From: Macrococcus carouselicus
GTDB lineage: Bacteria > Bacillota > Bacilli > Staphylococcales > Staphylococcaceae
Assembly (NCBI RefSeq): GCF_004359515.1
Contig: NZ_SCWD01000001.1
Span: forward strand, 558,001-622,000
Direction of reading: 5' to 3'
Length of the DNA stretch: 64,000 nucleotides
In this document: positions 19,772 through 27,984 of the stretch, one piece after another
How positions within the stretch are numbered: position 1 is the stretch's first letter
Layout of the letters: each line of letters opens with the position of its first letter
Notes under the pieces: generated by a model
The model's input: the letters and a program-made list of their open reading frames with translations, nothing else
Told to the model about the DNA's origin: nothing
The model's database searches: none
Program-made: the position numbers and the translations under genes

Positions 19772-20569
19772 ATGAGAATTTTATTTATAGGTGACATCGT
19801 CGGCTCTATCGGACGAGAGATGCTGGCGGAATATCTACCTCAGCTGAAAGCAAAATATCATCCTAACTTTACAATTGTGAACGGCGAGAATGCTGCGCAC
19901 GGCAGAGGAATCACAGAGAAAATCTACAAATCATTTATGACGCAGGGTGTTGATTTTGTCACACTCGGCAATCATACATATGGTCAGCGTGAGGTCTATG
20001 ATTTCCTTGATGAAGATATCAAGATGATCAGGCCGGCCAATTATCCAGACGCCGCACCGGGGTCCGGGATGAAGATTGTACGTTTCAATCAGGATAAACT
20101 CGCGGTCATTAATTTACAGGGCCGAGCTTTTATGCCGGCGATAGACTGTCCGTTCAAGAAGGCGGACGAGCTGATCGCTGAGGCTGAAAAAGAGACCCCT
20201 TATATTTTCGTTGATTTCCATGCGGAGACGACTTCTGAGAAAGGCGCGATGGGTCACTATCTCAACGGCCGGGTGAGTGCTGTAGTCGGCACGCATACAC
20301 ATATCCAGACTGCCGATGAGCGTGTTCTGGACGGTGGCACAGGGTTTATCACAGATGTCGGGATGACCGGGTACTATGACGGTATACTCGGTATCAATAA
20401 AGATGAAGTCATTCATCGTTTTCTGACTGCGATGCCTGTGAAGCATGTTGTCAATGAACAGGGCCGTGGCACCTTGTCCGGTGTCTATATCGAGCTCACT
20501 AAAGACGGAAAGACAAAGAAAATTGAGCGTATCCTGATCAATGACGATCATCCTTTTATCGGCCATTAG
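19772..20569 (+). CDS. ymdB: YmdB-family metallophosphodiesterase
   Basis: A 265-residue calcineurin-like phosphodiesterase. In Bacillus subtilis YmdB hydrolyses 2',3'- and 3',5'-cyclic nucleotides and influences biofilm and motility decisions. The di-metal centre residues are visible in FIGDIVGS (residues 4-11), VNGENAAHGRG (about 36-46), LGNHTYG (about 65-71), FHAETTSEK (about 150) and VGTHTHIQT (about 175). I chose ATG 19772 because GGAGGAAT precedes it and homologues start MRILFIGD. The in-frame GTG at 19757 overlaps the ribosome binding site. Confidence 0.92.
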   Translation: MRILFIGDIVGSIGREMLAEYLPQLKAKYHPNFTIVNGENAAHGRGITEKIYKSFMTQGVDFVTLGNHTYGQREVYDFLDEDIKMIRPANYPDAAPGSGMKIVRFNQDKLAVINLQGRAFMPAIDCPFKKADELIAEAEKETPYIFVDFHAETTSEKGAMGHYLNGRVSAVVGTHTHIQTADERVLDGGTGFITDVGMTGYYDGILGINKDEVIHRFLTAMPVKHVVNEQGRGTLSGVYIELTKDGKTKKIERILINDDHPFIGH

Positions 20570-20583
20570 TCTGAATTTCACTT

Positions 20584-20621
20584 AAAAACCTGCGCAGCCC
20601 GTGTGACTGCACGGGTTTTCT
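20584..20621 (+). terminator. Terminator after ymdB
   Basis: CCCGTG, loop TGACTG, CACGGG followed by TTTTC; the upstream AAAACC could extend the pairing. Confidence 0.8.
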
Positions 20622-20629
20622 GTTATATT
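20621..20629 (+). promoter_or_regulatory. Extended -10 promoter of korAB
   Basis: TGTTATATT, an extended -10, lies 34 bases before the korA TTG start and directly after the ymdB terminator. Confidence 0.35.
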
Positions 20630-20662
20630 GGATGATGAGATAAATAGTAGGAGGATGAACTT

Positions 20663-22405
20663 TTGAAATCACAAATTTCATGGAAAGTCGGCGGTCAGCA
20701 GGGTGAGGGGATTGAATCCACAGGTGAGATCTTCTCAACTGCTTTAAATAGACAAGGGTACTACTTATACGGATATCGGCATTTCTCGAGTCGTATAAAA
20801 GGTGGCCATACCAACAATAAAATTCGCGTCTCTACGACACCGGTCCACGCGATCAGCGATGACCTTGATATACTGGTCGCTTTTGACCAGGAAACAATTG
20901 AACTGAACTATCATGAGCTGACTGCAGAGGGCGTTATTTTGGCAGATGGCAAGTTCACGCCTGAAAAACCAGAAGATTTTAAAGGTCATTTGGTTGAAAT
21001 CAACTTCACTGAAATTGCCAAGGAACTCGGTACTGCTTTGATGAAGAATATGGTAGCAGTAGGGGCCACTGTACAGCTGCTGGGTCTCTCACTTAAACCT
21101 TTTGAAGACTTAGTCGAATCGATGTTCAAGAAAAAAGGCGATAAAATCGTTGAACTGAACAAGCAGGCGCTGCAGATGGGTGTCGATGAGATGCTGAAAT
21201 ATGGTGAGCCAGTCGGCGACCGTTTCAATCTTGTTGAGAGTGGAAACGTCGGTCACCTCTTCATGATTGGTAACGAAGCGATTTCGCTTGGTGCGTTAGC
21301 GGGCGGTGCGCGTTTTATGGCAGCATATCCGATCACGCCGGCATCTGAAATTATGGAATATATGATTGATAAACTGCCAAGGTTCGGAGGTACAGTCATT
21401 CAGACGGAAGATGAGATTGCAGCCGCTGTCATGGCGATCGGTGTCAACTATGCAGGTGTCCGTGCGTTCACGGCGTCAGCAGGCCCGGGTCTGTCACTGA
21501 TGATGGAAGCGATTGGTCTCTCCGGGATGACAGAACAGCCGCTTGTCATCGTCAATACCATGCGCGGCGGTCCGTCAACAGGATTACCGACCAAACAGGA
21601 GCAATCGGACTTGATGCAGATGATCTACGGGACGCATGGCGACATCCCGAAAATTGTCGTAGCACCGACAACAGTTGAAGATGCCTTCTATTTAACAATG
21701 GAAGCGTTCAACTTAGCAGAGGAATATCAGTGTCCTGTCATCCTGTTAAGTGATCTGCAGTTGTCACTCGGTAAACAGACCGTACCTGAACTTGATTACA
21801 GCCGCATTGAGATCCGCCGCGGCAATATCGTGTCAGAGGTACCTGACAGCGAGGACAAGGACTATTTCAGACGCTACGAAGCGACAGCGTCAGGCGTGTC
21901 ACCGCGGACACTGCCGGGCACTAAGAATGGTATCCATCACGTCACAGGTGTCGAGCACTCAGAGGACGGCAAGCCTTCTGAATCACCGATCAACCGTATT
22001 AAACAGATGGAAAAACGTATGCGCAAGATTGAAGCACTGAAAATTGCACAGCCGGTTGTCGAAAGCGGCGGTCATGACGATGCAGATGTGCTGGTTGTCG
22101 GTTTTATCTCGACACACGGTGCGATTGAAGAGGCCATGACGAGAACTGACCTGAAAGTGAATCATCTGCAGGTCAGACAGCTGCACCCGTTCCCGGCAGA
22201 AGAAGTGCAGGCTGCATTCGATAAAGCGAAGAAAGTGATTGTCACTGAAAATAACTTCCAGGGTCAGCTCGCACAGCTCATCAAAATGAATATCAATCAT
22301 CAGAATAAAATTACGAGTTTCGTCAAATATGACGGAACACCATTCCTGCCACACGAAGTTGAAGATAAAATCAATGAAGTGGTTAATGAAGGAGTCGACA
22401 AATAA
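20663..22405 (+). CDS. korA: 2-oxoacid:ferredoxin oxidoreductase, fused gamma-alpha subunit
   Basis: With KorB this enzyme decarboxylates a 2-oxoacid (usually 2-oxoglutarate) to the acyl-CoA while reducing ferredoxin. The 580 residues join an N-terminal gamma domain (about 1-190, with GGQQGEGIESTGEIF at 11-25) to an alpha subunit domain (about 195-570, with AAYPITPASEIMEY and the TASAGPGLSLMMEA segment). The start is TTG with AGGAGG 8 bases upstream. It overlaps korB by one base. The same ymdB-korA-korB order occurs in Staphylococcus aureus. Confidence 0.93.
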   Translation: MKSQISWKVGGQQGEGIESTGEIFSTALNRQGYYLYGYRHFSSRIKGGHTNNKIRVSTTPVHAISDDLDILVAFDQETIELNYHELTAEGVILADGKFTPEKPEDFKGHLVEINFTEIAKELGTALMKNMVAVGATVQLLGLSLKPFEDLVESMFKKKGDKIVELNKQALQMGVDEMLKYGEPVGDRFNLVESGNVGHLFMIGNEAISLGALAGGARFMAAYPITPASEIMEYMIDKLPRFGGTVIQTEDEIAAAVMAIGVNYAGVRAFTASAGPGLSLMMEAIGLSGMTEQPLVIVNTMRGGPSTGLPTKQEQSDLMQMIYGTHGDIPKIVVAPTTVEDAFYLTMEAFNLAEEYQCPVILLSDLQLSLGKQTVPELDYSRIEIRRGNIVSEVPDSEDKDYFRRYEATASGVSPRTLPGTKNGIHHVTGVEHSEDGKPSESPINRIKQMEKRMRKIEALKIAQPVVESGGHDDADVLVVGFISTHGAIEEAMTRTDLKVNHLQVRQLHPFPAEEVQAAFDKAKKVIVTENNFQGQLAQLIKMNINHQNKITSFVKYDGTPFLPHEVEDKINEVVNEGVDK

Positions 22406-23268
22406 TGGCTACATTTAAAGATTTCAGAAATACAGTCAAACCGAACTGGTGCCCGGGCTGCGGAGACTTCTCCGTACAGGCTGCCATCCAGAAAGCAGCG
22501 GCAGGCGTAGGACTTGAGCCGGAGAACCTGGCTGTTATCACAGGTATCGGCTGTTCCGGTCGACTGTCGGGCTATATCAATTCATACGGCTTCCATAGTA
22601 TTCACGGTCGTGCCCTGCCGCTTGCACAAGGGGTGAAGATGGCGAATCAGGAACTGACAGTTATCGCATCGGGCGGTGATGGGGACGGCTTTGCTATCGG
22701 TATGGGCCATACTATCCACGCGCTGCGCCGAAATATTGATATCACTTATATTGTCATGGACAATCAGATCTACGGCCTGACTAAAGGTCAGACATCTCCA
22801 AGTTCAGCTGTAGGATTTGTCACAAAGACAACGCCGAAAGGTTCAATCGAGAAGAATGTATCGCCGCTGGAACTGGCACTGACAAGCGGGGCAACATTTG
22901 TTGCGCAGAGCTTCTCATCTGATATCAAGGAGCTGACTGCGATTATTGAAGCGGGCATCCAGCATAAGGGATTCTCATTCATCAACGTGTTCTCTCCGTG
23001 TGTGACTTATAACAAAATCAACACTTACGACTGGTTCAAAGAGAACATCACGAAGTTGGCGGATATTGAAGGCTATGATAATACAAGCAAGGAAATGGCA
23101 TTATCAACTGTCATGGCGCACGATGGCATGGTAACAGGTATTGTCTACCAGGATACAGAGACACCAAGTTACGCTGAACAGATTAATGGCTTCAGCCGGA
23201 ACCTGACTCAAGCCGATATGAAAATTTCACAGCCCGATTTTGAAGATCTTATGTTACAATTTAAATAA
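22405..23268 (+). CDS. korB: 2-oxoacid:ferredoxin oxidoreductase, beta subunit
   Basis: The thiamine-diphosphate-binding subunit, 287 residues. WCPGCGDF (residues 12-19) and GIGCSG (about 48-53) supply cluster cysteines. The TPP motif GDGDGFAIG (about 91-99) leads to DNQIYGLTKGQTSPSS (about 120-135). The ATG overlaps the korA stop by one base (TAATG). A TPP riboswitch and thiamine-precursor transporter begin just downstream, so an enzyme needing TPP sits beside TPP supply genes. In Staphylococcus aureus miaB follows directly. Confidence 0.94.
   Translation: MATFKDFRNTVKPNWCPGCGDFSVQAAIQKAAAGVGLEPENLAVITGIGCSGRLSGYINSYGFHSIHGRALPLAQGVKMANQELTVIASGGDGDGFAIGMGHTIHALRRNIDITYIVMDNQIYGLTKGQTSPSSAVGFVTKTTPKGSIEKNVSPLELALTSGATFVAQSFSSDIKELTAIIEAGIQHKGFSFINVFSPCVTYNKINTYDWFKENITKLADIEGYDNTSKEMALSTVMAHDGMVTGIVYQDTETPSYAEQINGFSRNLTQADMKISQPDFEDLMLQFK
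23252..23260 (+). promoter_or_regulatory. Possible promoter of the thiamine-precursor transporter
   Basis: TGTTACAAT, an extended -10, lies within the end of korB and would start the RNA just before the TPP riboswitch. No good -35 is present. Confidence 0.35.
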
Positions 23269-23274
23269 ATCACG

Positions 23275-23363
23275 AGAAACACTAGGGGAGCCCTGAGCTG
23301 AGACTGGAGAAATCCTAAACCCTTCTTGACCTGGTCAGGTAATGCTGACGAAGGGAAGTGTCC
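23275..23363 (+). ncRNA. TPP riboswitch (THI element)
   Basis: The conserved THI-box parts appear in order: a GGGGAGCCC stretch and GCTGAGA (23285-23304), an ACCCTT strand (23329-23334 region), then GACCTGGTCAGGTAATGCTGACGAAGGGAAG in pieces from 23328 to 23358. The hairpin terminator that follows would form when TPP is bound, so thiamine repletion should shut down the transporter genes downstream. Confidence 0.95.
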
Positions 23364-23366
23364 TGA

Positions 23367-23397
23367 CACAGCCCTTCTGACGGGTTGTGTTTTTTTA
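23367..23397 (+). terminator. Riboswitch-controlled terminator
   Basis: ACACAGCCC at 23367-23374 and GGGTTGTGT at 23382-23390 (one G-T wobble), followed by a T run, directly after the TPP aptamer. It is the expression platform. Confidence 0.88.
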
Positions 23398-23410
23398 TTG
23401 GAGGAAAATT

Positions 23411-24418
23411 ATGAAGAAGTTATTAGTTGGAGCAAGCTGTTTGATGTTACTCGCGGGGTGCAGCGGCCCAGGTGACAGGAAAGAGACCAAGGAAGCACCG
23501 GCATCTAAAGAGCTGAAGAAAGTCACATTGATGCTAGACTGGACACCGAATACGAACCATACCGGCATCTATGTCGCAAAAGATAAGGGTTACTTCAAGG
23601 ATCATGGTCTTGACGTGACGATTAAGACACCGGGTGATGTGACAGCGGATCAGTTGGTCGCAGCGAACAAAGTCCAGTTCGGTATCAGCGCTCAGGAACA
23701 GGTGACGCAGGAACGGACAGAAGGCGTACCGGTGAAATCCATCGGCGCCATCATCCAGCATAATACGAGCGGCTTTATGAGTCTTGCTGAAAAGAATATC
23801 AAATCACCGAAAGATTATGCCGGCAAGACTTACGGCGGCTGGGGTGCACCGATTGAGAAACCGTTCATAGATGCTGTGATGGAAAAGGACGGCGCTGATG
23901 TCAAAGACGTTAAAATCGTCAATATGGGCAATGCGGATTTTTTTACAGCTTCCAAGAAAAATATTGACTTTGCGTGGGTGTTCTACGGCTGGACAGGTAT
24001 TGAAGCAGAGACGCGCGGTGAGAAAGTCAACATGCAGTACTTAACAGACTACGATAAGAATCTGGATTACTACACACCTCTTTTCATTGCCAACGAAAAA
24101 TATATCAAGTCTGACAAAGAGACGGTTGATGCCTTCATGGCTGCGGTGCAGGAAGGCTATGAATATACGATTAAAGAACCGAAGGCAAGTGCTGATATTC
24201 TGATCAAAGAGGTGCCTGAACTGAAGAACAGCAAGGAACTTGTCTATAAGAGTCAGGAATATCTGAAGGACAGATATCAGGATGACGCTGAAGCCTGGGG
24301 CATGCAGGATAAAAAAGTCTGGGAGAACTTCGGTCAATTTATGAAGGATCATAAAATCATCCAGAAAGAATTCGATGCAGATGCTGCCTTTACCAATGAA
24401 TTCGTGGAGGGTAACTGA
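23411..24418 (+). CDS. thiY: Thiamine-precursor ABC transporter substrate-binding lipoprotein (ThiY-like)
   Basis: This 335-residue protein has a lipoprotein signal with LLAGC near residues 14-18 and an NMT1/THI5-like binding domain (LMLDWTPNTNHTGIYVAKDKGYF near residues 43-65). The family binds pyrimidine precursors of thiamine such as HMP or formylaminopyrimidine. Control by the TPP riboswitch just upstream fixes the pathway. I chose ATG 23411 because GAGG is 7 bases upstream and the signal peptide starts there; the upstream ATG at 23387 is inside the terminator. The next gene overlaps by TGATG. Confidence 0.9.
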   Translation: MKKLLVGASCLMLLAGCSGPGDRKETKEAPASKELKKVTLMLDWTPNTNHTGIYVAKDKGYFKDHGLDVTIKTPGDVTADQLVAANKVQFGISAQEQVTQERTEGVPVKSIGAIIQHNTSGFMSLAEKNIKSPKDYAGKTYGGWGAPIEKPFIDAVMEKDGADVKDVKIVNMGNADFFTASKKNIDFAWVFYGWTGIEAETRGEKVNMQYLTDYDKNLDYYTPLFIANEKYIKSDKETVDAFMAAVQEGYEYTIKEPKASADILIKEVPELKNSKELVYKSQEYLKDRYQDDAEAWGMQDKKVWENFGQFMKDHKIIQKEFDADAAFTNEFVEGN

Positions 24419-24705
24419 TGGCTGATACATTGATGAGTATACAGATCATTCCTAAGACGCCGAACGGTGAAGATGTGATTCCGTATGTTGACCAGGCAAT
24501 CGCGGTGATTCAGGAAAGTGGGCTTCCTTATGTCGTTAATCCGCTTGATACCACGATTGAAGGGGATATGCCTGAACTGCTGGCACTGATTGACAAGATG
24601 AACAGGAAAATGATGGCTGAAGGGGTAGTGAGTGTGATCTCACAAGTTAAATTCTATCATGCGCCTGCTGCCTCCATGAGCGAACTCGTTAAGAAATATC
24701 GATGA
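24418..24705 (+). CDS. Small thiamine-binding-fold protein (MTH1187/YkoF type)
   Basis: A 95-residue cytoplasmic protein of the MTH1187/YkoF-like thiamine-binding superfamily, recognised by its pattern (MSIQIIPKTPNGEDVIPYVDQAI, then VNPLDTTIEG). Bacillus subtilis YkoF binds thiamine or HMP and belongs to the ykoFEDC transporter set. Here it is encoded between the binding protein and the permease of a different, NMT1-type transporter, overlapping both by a few bases. It may sense or buffer the imported pyrimidine; the exact role is inference. Confidence 0.8.
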   Translation: MADTLMSIQIIPKTPNGEDVIPYVDQAIAVIQESGLPYVVNPLDTTIEGDMPELLALIDKMNRKMMAEGVVSVISQVKFYHAPAASMSELVKKYR

Positions 24706-25442
24706 AATACTATCTGAAATTTGCATTGTTCATGGTTGTCTTACTGGTCATATGGGAAGTTCTTGTCAAGGTGCTGAACGTCGATAGCTATACATTGCCG
24801 GCACCGAGCGCTATTGTTCAGGCTTTCTTCACGGGTTACCCGGATTATAAGTCGGATCTCGTACCGACCGTCCTTCTCGTCTTAGAGGGACTCTTCATGT
24901 CTGTAGTATTCGGTATTGTGATGGCGGTGACGCTCCATCTGATTCCGACTGTGGAACCCTATATTTATCCGCTGCTGATCATGAGTCAGAATGTACCGGT
25001 GATTGTCGTCGCACCGCTTCTTGTCATCTGGTTCGGTTTCGGCCTGCTGCCGAAATTGATTGTCATTACGCTCGTCTGCTTCTTCCCGGTGACGGTCAGT
25101 CTGCTGGAAGGATTCAAATCAGTTGATCAGGATCTGAGGAAGTATATGCTGATTTCTGGTGCCACGCGTCTGCAGATTTTCACTAAACTCGAATGGCCGG
25201 GCAGTATGCCGTTCCTGTTCAATGGCCTGAAGATTGCCGGCACCTATTCTGTAATGGGTGCGATTATTTCTGAATGGCTCGGCACTGATAAAGGACTCGG
25301 CAAGTTCATGATTATTTCTCAGCGCGCTTTCCAGGTGGATAATGTCTTTGTAGCGATTGTCTGGATCATCATCTTTGCGCTTGTGATCTTCGGTGTCATC
25401 AGATTGCTCGAGAAAATGACGGTGAGGTGGAAACATGACTAA
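24702..25442 (+). CDS. thiX: Thiamine-precursor ABC transporter permease (ThiX-like)
   Basis: A 246-residue binding-protein-dependent transport permease with about six membrane helices. It carries the EAA loop that docks the ATPase, seen as KYMLISGATRLQIFTKLEWPGSMPFLFNGLKIA (about residues 146-178, in pieces). The start overlaps the previous gene by ATGA, and the end overlaps the ATPase gene by 8 bases. It belongs to the SsuC/TauC/ThiX group and should import the pyrimidine delivered by the lipoprotein. Confidence 0.9.
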   Translation: MKYYLKFALFMVVLLVIWEVLVKVLNVDSYTLPAPSAIVQAFFTGYPDYKSDLVPTVLLVLEGLFMSVVFGIVMAVTLHLIPTVEPYIYPLLIMSQNVPVIVVAPLLVIWFGFGLLPKLIVITLVCFFPVTVSLLEGFKSVDQDLRKYMLISGATRLQIFTKLEWPGSMPFLFNGLKIAGTYSVMGAIISEWLGTDKGLGKFMIISQRAFQVDNVFVAIVWIIIFALVIFGVIRLLEKMTVRWKHD

Positions 25443-26139
25443 GCTGGAGCTGCGTAATATCGGTCATGCATTCAGCCATAATCAGGTTCTGAAAAATGTG
25501 AACCTTGAAGTGCGGGACGGGGAGTTTATCACCATTCTCGGGCCTTCAGGCAGCGGTAAGTCCACCATTTTCAATATTACCGGCGGGATGCTTGAACCTT
25601 CGGTAGGAGACGTCATGCTGAACGGTGAACGTATTAATGGATGCCGCGGGCACGTCGCCTATATGCCGCAGAGTCATTCACTGATGCCCTGGCGGACTGT
25701 GCTTCAGAATATAGAACTCGGGCGGGAGATCAAAGGACAGATTGATCAAGCGCGTATGGAGAAGCTGCTTGAGAGAAGCGGCTTCGAAGCGATTCAGAAC
25801 CAGTATCCGGATAGTCTGAGCGGAGGAATGAAACAGCGGGTCTCTTTTTTGAGGGCACTGAATACACCGGGTGAACTGATGCTGCTGGATGAGCCATTTT
25901 CAGCACTCGATGAGATTACCCGTATTGATATGCAGGAATGGCTGCAGGAGATCTTGACGGTTGAAAAGCGGACTGTGCTGATGATCACCCATAGTATCGA
26001 AGAAGCTCTGAAATTATCTGATCGACTCGTCGTTCTGGAAGGCAAGCCGGCCACGATCCGGCAGCTATTTGATGTGAATGGTTTAGACGAACAGGAGAGA
26101 GTGGCGTTGAAAAGTCAACTTCTGAATATGCTGAGATAA
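25435..26139 (+). CDS. thiZ: Thiamine-precursor ABC transporter ATPase (ThiZ-like)
   Basis: A 234-residue ATPase with Walker A GPSGSGKST (about residues 37-45), Q-loop AYMPQSHSLMPW (about 76-87), signature LSGGMKQRVSF (about 130-140) and Walker B LMLLDEPFSALD (about 150-161). It energises the permease encoded upstream and overlaps it by 8 bases. It is the last gene of the riboswitch-controlled operon and is followed by a strong terminator. Confidence 0.92.
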   Translation: MTKLELRNIGHAFSHNQVLKNVNLEVRDGEFITILGPSGSGKSTIFNITGGMLEPSVGDVMLNGERINGCRGHVAYMPQSHSLMPWRTVLQNIELGREIKGQIDQARMEKLLERSGFEAIQNQYPDSLSGGMKQRVSFLRALNTPGELMLLDEPFSALDEITRIDMQEWLQEILTVEKRTVLMITHSIEEALKLSDRLVVLEGKPATIRQLFDVNGLDEQERVALKSQLLNMLR

Positions 26140-26172
26140 AAGCAACACCTCAAGCGGGAGGTGTTGCTTTTT
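26138..26172 (+). terminator. Terminator after the thiamine-precursor operon
   Basis: AAAAGCAACACCTC at 26138-26151 pairs with GAGGTGTTGCTTTT at 26158-26171. The symmetric A and T tails allow use from both directions, which would also serve the convergent gene at 26215. Confidence 0.93.
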
Positions 26173-26214
26173 GATGTTTCTGCTCAAGAACGTGTCAGAG
26201 TTGAGCAGCAAAAC

Positions 26215-27108
26215 TCATGTATTATCATTCGGACGATAAGAAGAAGCTCTGGAATCACCTATCTTTATAAATTTGTGCTGCAATACTCTTTGCACAGAAG
26301 AACGATGAAGAGTTGGATATAACATAGCAACATCTTTAACCGTAAAAGGTCTTCCGGTTAAAATATAGAGTTCCTTCAGGTTATAACATATTACATCAGC
26401 ATTCTTGACTATAAATGAGCAACTTAAGCATTGATAACTTTGGCATGAACTATTCTCTAACTGGTTCAATAATCGACAATTCGGGCATCGTAATCCTGTT
26501 ATTAGTTTTTGGATAGGTATCACTTCTACTGGTTTATATCTCTCACTGTGCAGGTTAACGATATATTCGGCAAATTTTTTATTGTTAGCTCTATTACTAT
26601 TGGGCAGTCTTAATAATTTAAGTTTGTTTAGAAGTTTTGGTCGCGTGAGCCAGCGGGAATTAGATGGGGAGTTTTCTAAATAGAAGGTTTCATTGATAAA
26701 GACGTTATAGCTTTCTACGTCATAAAGAGGATCAAATTGATGCGTCAAACTTTTTAAGTATCTATCTGCTCTATGAAGTTGAGGATCTGGATTTTTGACA
26801 ATACGCTGATAGGATGAAATGAGGTTGTCGTTCTGATAACTATAGAGACCGCTGTAATTCTTGATATCAAAATGGTAGACAGTCAGTTCGTGTATGATAA
26901 TGAAATCGTATTGCACATCGCCTTTATACCTGTTTTTAATATCGATATCCCAGAGCACGATGCACTGACTGAAGTTCTTGATCAAAGTATAAAATTCATA
27001 TTCACCATCATACCCATGAGCTTCATTTGTTGGTTCTATTTTATGACGATGCAGCAGAGCATGCTGGTATTCAACGATTTCAGGGATTCTCCTTATTTTA
27101 TAGACCAT
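26215..27108 (-). CDS. NERD-domain protein with zinc ribbon
   Basis: A 297-residue protein. Residues about 33-105 match the nuclease-related NERD domain (GYDGEYEFYTLIKNF, VQYDFIIIHE, FDIKNYSGLY), a fold related to restriction-type endonucleases. Residues about 205-230 hold four Cys in a C-x2-C ... C-x2-C zinc ribbon (CPNC, CLSC). The last 60 residues look like a helix-turn-helix (VKDVAMLYPTLHRSSVQRVLQ). It is clearly more AT-rich than its neighbours and stands alone in the opposite direction, suggesting transfer. AGGAGGTGAAAA precedes the ATG. A role in nucleic acid metabolism or defence is only inference. Confidence 0.82.
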   Translation of the reverse strand: MVYKIRRIPEIVEYQHALLHRHKIEPTNEAHGYDGEYEFYTLIKNFSQCIVLWDIDIKNRYKGDVQYDFIIIHELTVYHFDIKNYSGLYSYQNDNLISSYQRIVKNPDPQLHRADRYLKSLTHQFDPLYDVESYNVFINETFYLENSPSNSRWLTRPKLLNKLKLLRLPNSNRANNKKFAEYIVNLHSERYKPVEVIPIQKLITGLRCPNCRLLNQLENSSCQSYQCLSCSFIVKNADVICYNLKELYILTGRPFTVKDVAMLYPTLHRSSVQRVLQHKFIKIGDSRASSYRPNDNT

Positions 27109-27153
27109 TTTTCACCTCCTCTTCAACTCTATCATCCCACTGTTAACTGATTG

Positions 27154-27188
27154 TAAAAAAAGAGCAGTCATTCATAAAGAATGCTGCT
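27154..27188 (-). terminator. Terminator of the DedA gene
   Basis: On the minus strand, AGCAGCATTC pairs with GAATGACTGCT (one bulge), followed by a T run. It lies 12 bases after the dedA stop. Confidence 0.8.
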
Positions 27189-27199
27189 AATGATTGTTC

Positions 27200-27847
27200 T
27201 TATTTTCTGCTAGCTTTCCAGCCTTTAATGGCACTGATGACTGCAGGTAGTACTGATACCACGATGATCAGGATCAGTACGATTTCAAAGTTATCTTTGA
27301 CAGCCGGAATATTGCCGAAGAAGTAGCCGAGTCCTAAGCAGATGGCGACCCATAAAAATGCCCCGATGATGTTATACAGGATGAAATAAGTGTAATGCAT
27401 CCGGCTCGCACCTGCAACAAAGGGGATAAATGTTCTTATGAAAGGCATAAAGCGCGCCATCACAATTGTTTTACCGCCATATTTGTTGAAGAAGTTCGTT
27501 GCCTTCAGCAGATGTTCTTCTTTGATGAAGCGGCCGAATGTCGGGTGATTAGAGACACCGAGTCCGACCAGTTTACCGATATGGTAGTTCAATGTGTCAC
27601 CGATGACAGCAGCGATAAAGCAGACTGAAAATAAGATCCAGATGTTCAGTGCACCTTGCGGGGCAAGTGCGGCGGCGGCGAACAGCAATGAGTCACCCGG
27701 CAGAAATGGCATGATGACAAGTCCCGTCTCGACAAAAATAATCAAAAATAAAATGCCGTAGGTTAAGGTACCGTACTGGCTGACAATATGGATGAGATGT
27801 TCATCAATATGTAAAATGAAATCCATCAACTGAGAAATAATATTCAT
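27200..27847 (-). CDS. DedA family membrane protein
   Basis: A 215-residue polytopic DedA/SNARE-associated (VTT) protein with four to five membrane segments. The family signatures are visible: FVETGLVIMPFLPGDSLLF (about residues 36-54), GDTLNYHIGK (about 83-92) and ARFMPFIRTFIPFVAGASRM (about 127-146). DedA proteins act as lipid-carrier scramblases or flippases; paralogues handle undecaprenyl phosphate or phosphatidylethanolamine. Which substrate applies here cannot be told. AGGAGC precedes the ATG. It is a single gene in the opposite direction to the backbone. Confidence 0.9.
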   Translation of the reverse strand: MNIISQLMDFILHIDEHLIHIVSQYGTLTYGILFLIIFVETGLVIMPFLPGDSLLFAAAALAPQGALNIWILFSVCFIAAVIGDTLNYHIGKLVGLGVSNHPTFGRFIKEEHLLKATNFFNKYGGKTIVMARFMPFIRTFIPFVAGASRMHYTYFILYNIIGAFLWVAICLGLGYFFGNIPAVKDNFEIVLILIIVVSVLPAVISAIKGWKASRK

Positions 27848-27928
27848 AATATGCTCCTGTCTTTAATGTTAACCCTCTTATTATACGGGGCAACCACTAT
27901 TCAGGCAAACGATTCAATGGTCAATTTC

Positions 27929-27956
27929 ATGACATTTATGGCATAATTAATATAAT
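27929..27956 (+). promoter_or_regulatory. Promoter of the ABC exporter operon
   Basis: ATGACA at 27929-27934, a 16-base spacer and TATAAT at 27951-27956, located 28 bases before the first ATPase gene. Confidence 0.5.
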
Positions 27957-27984
27957 TCGGATTACGAAAGAAAGGGGACTGCCT

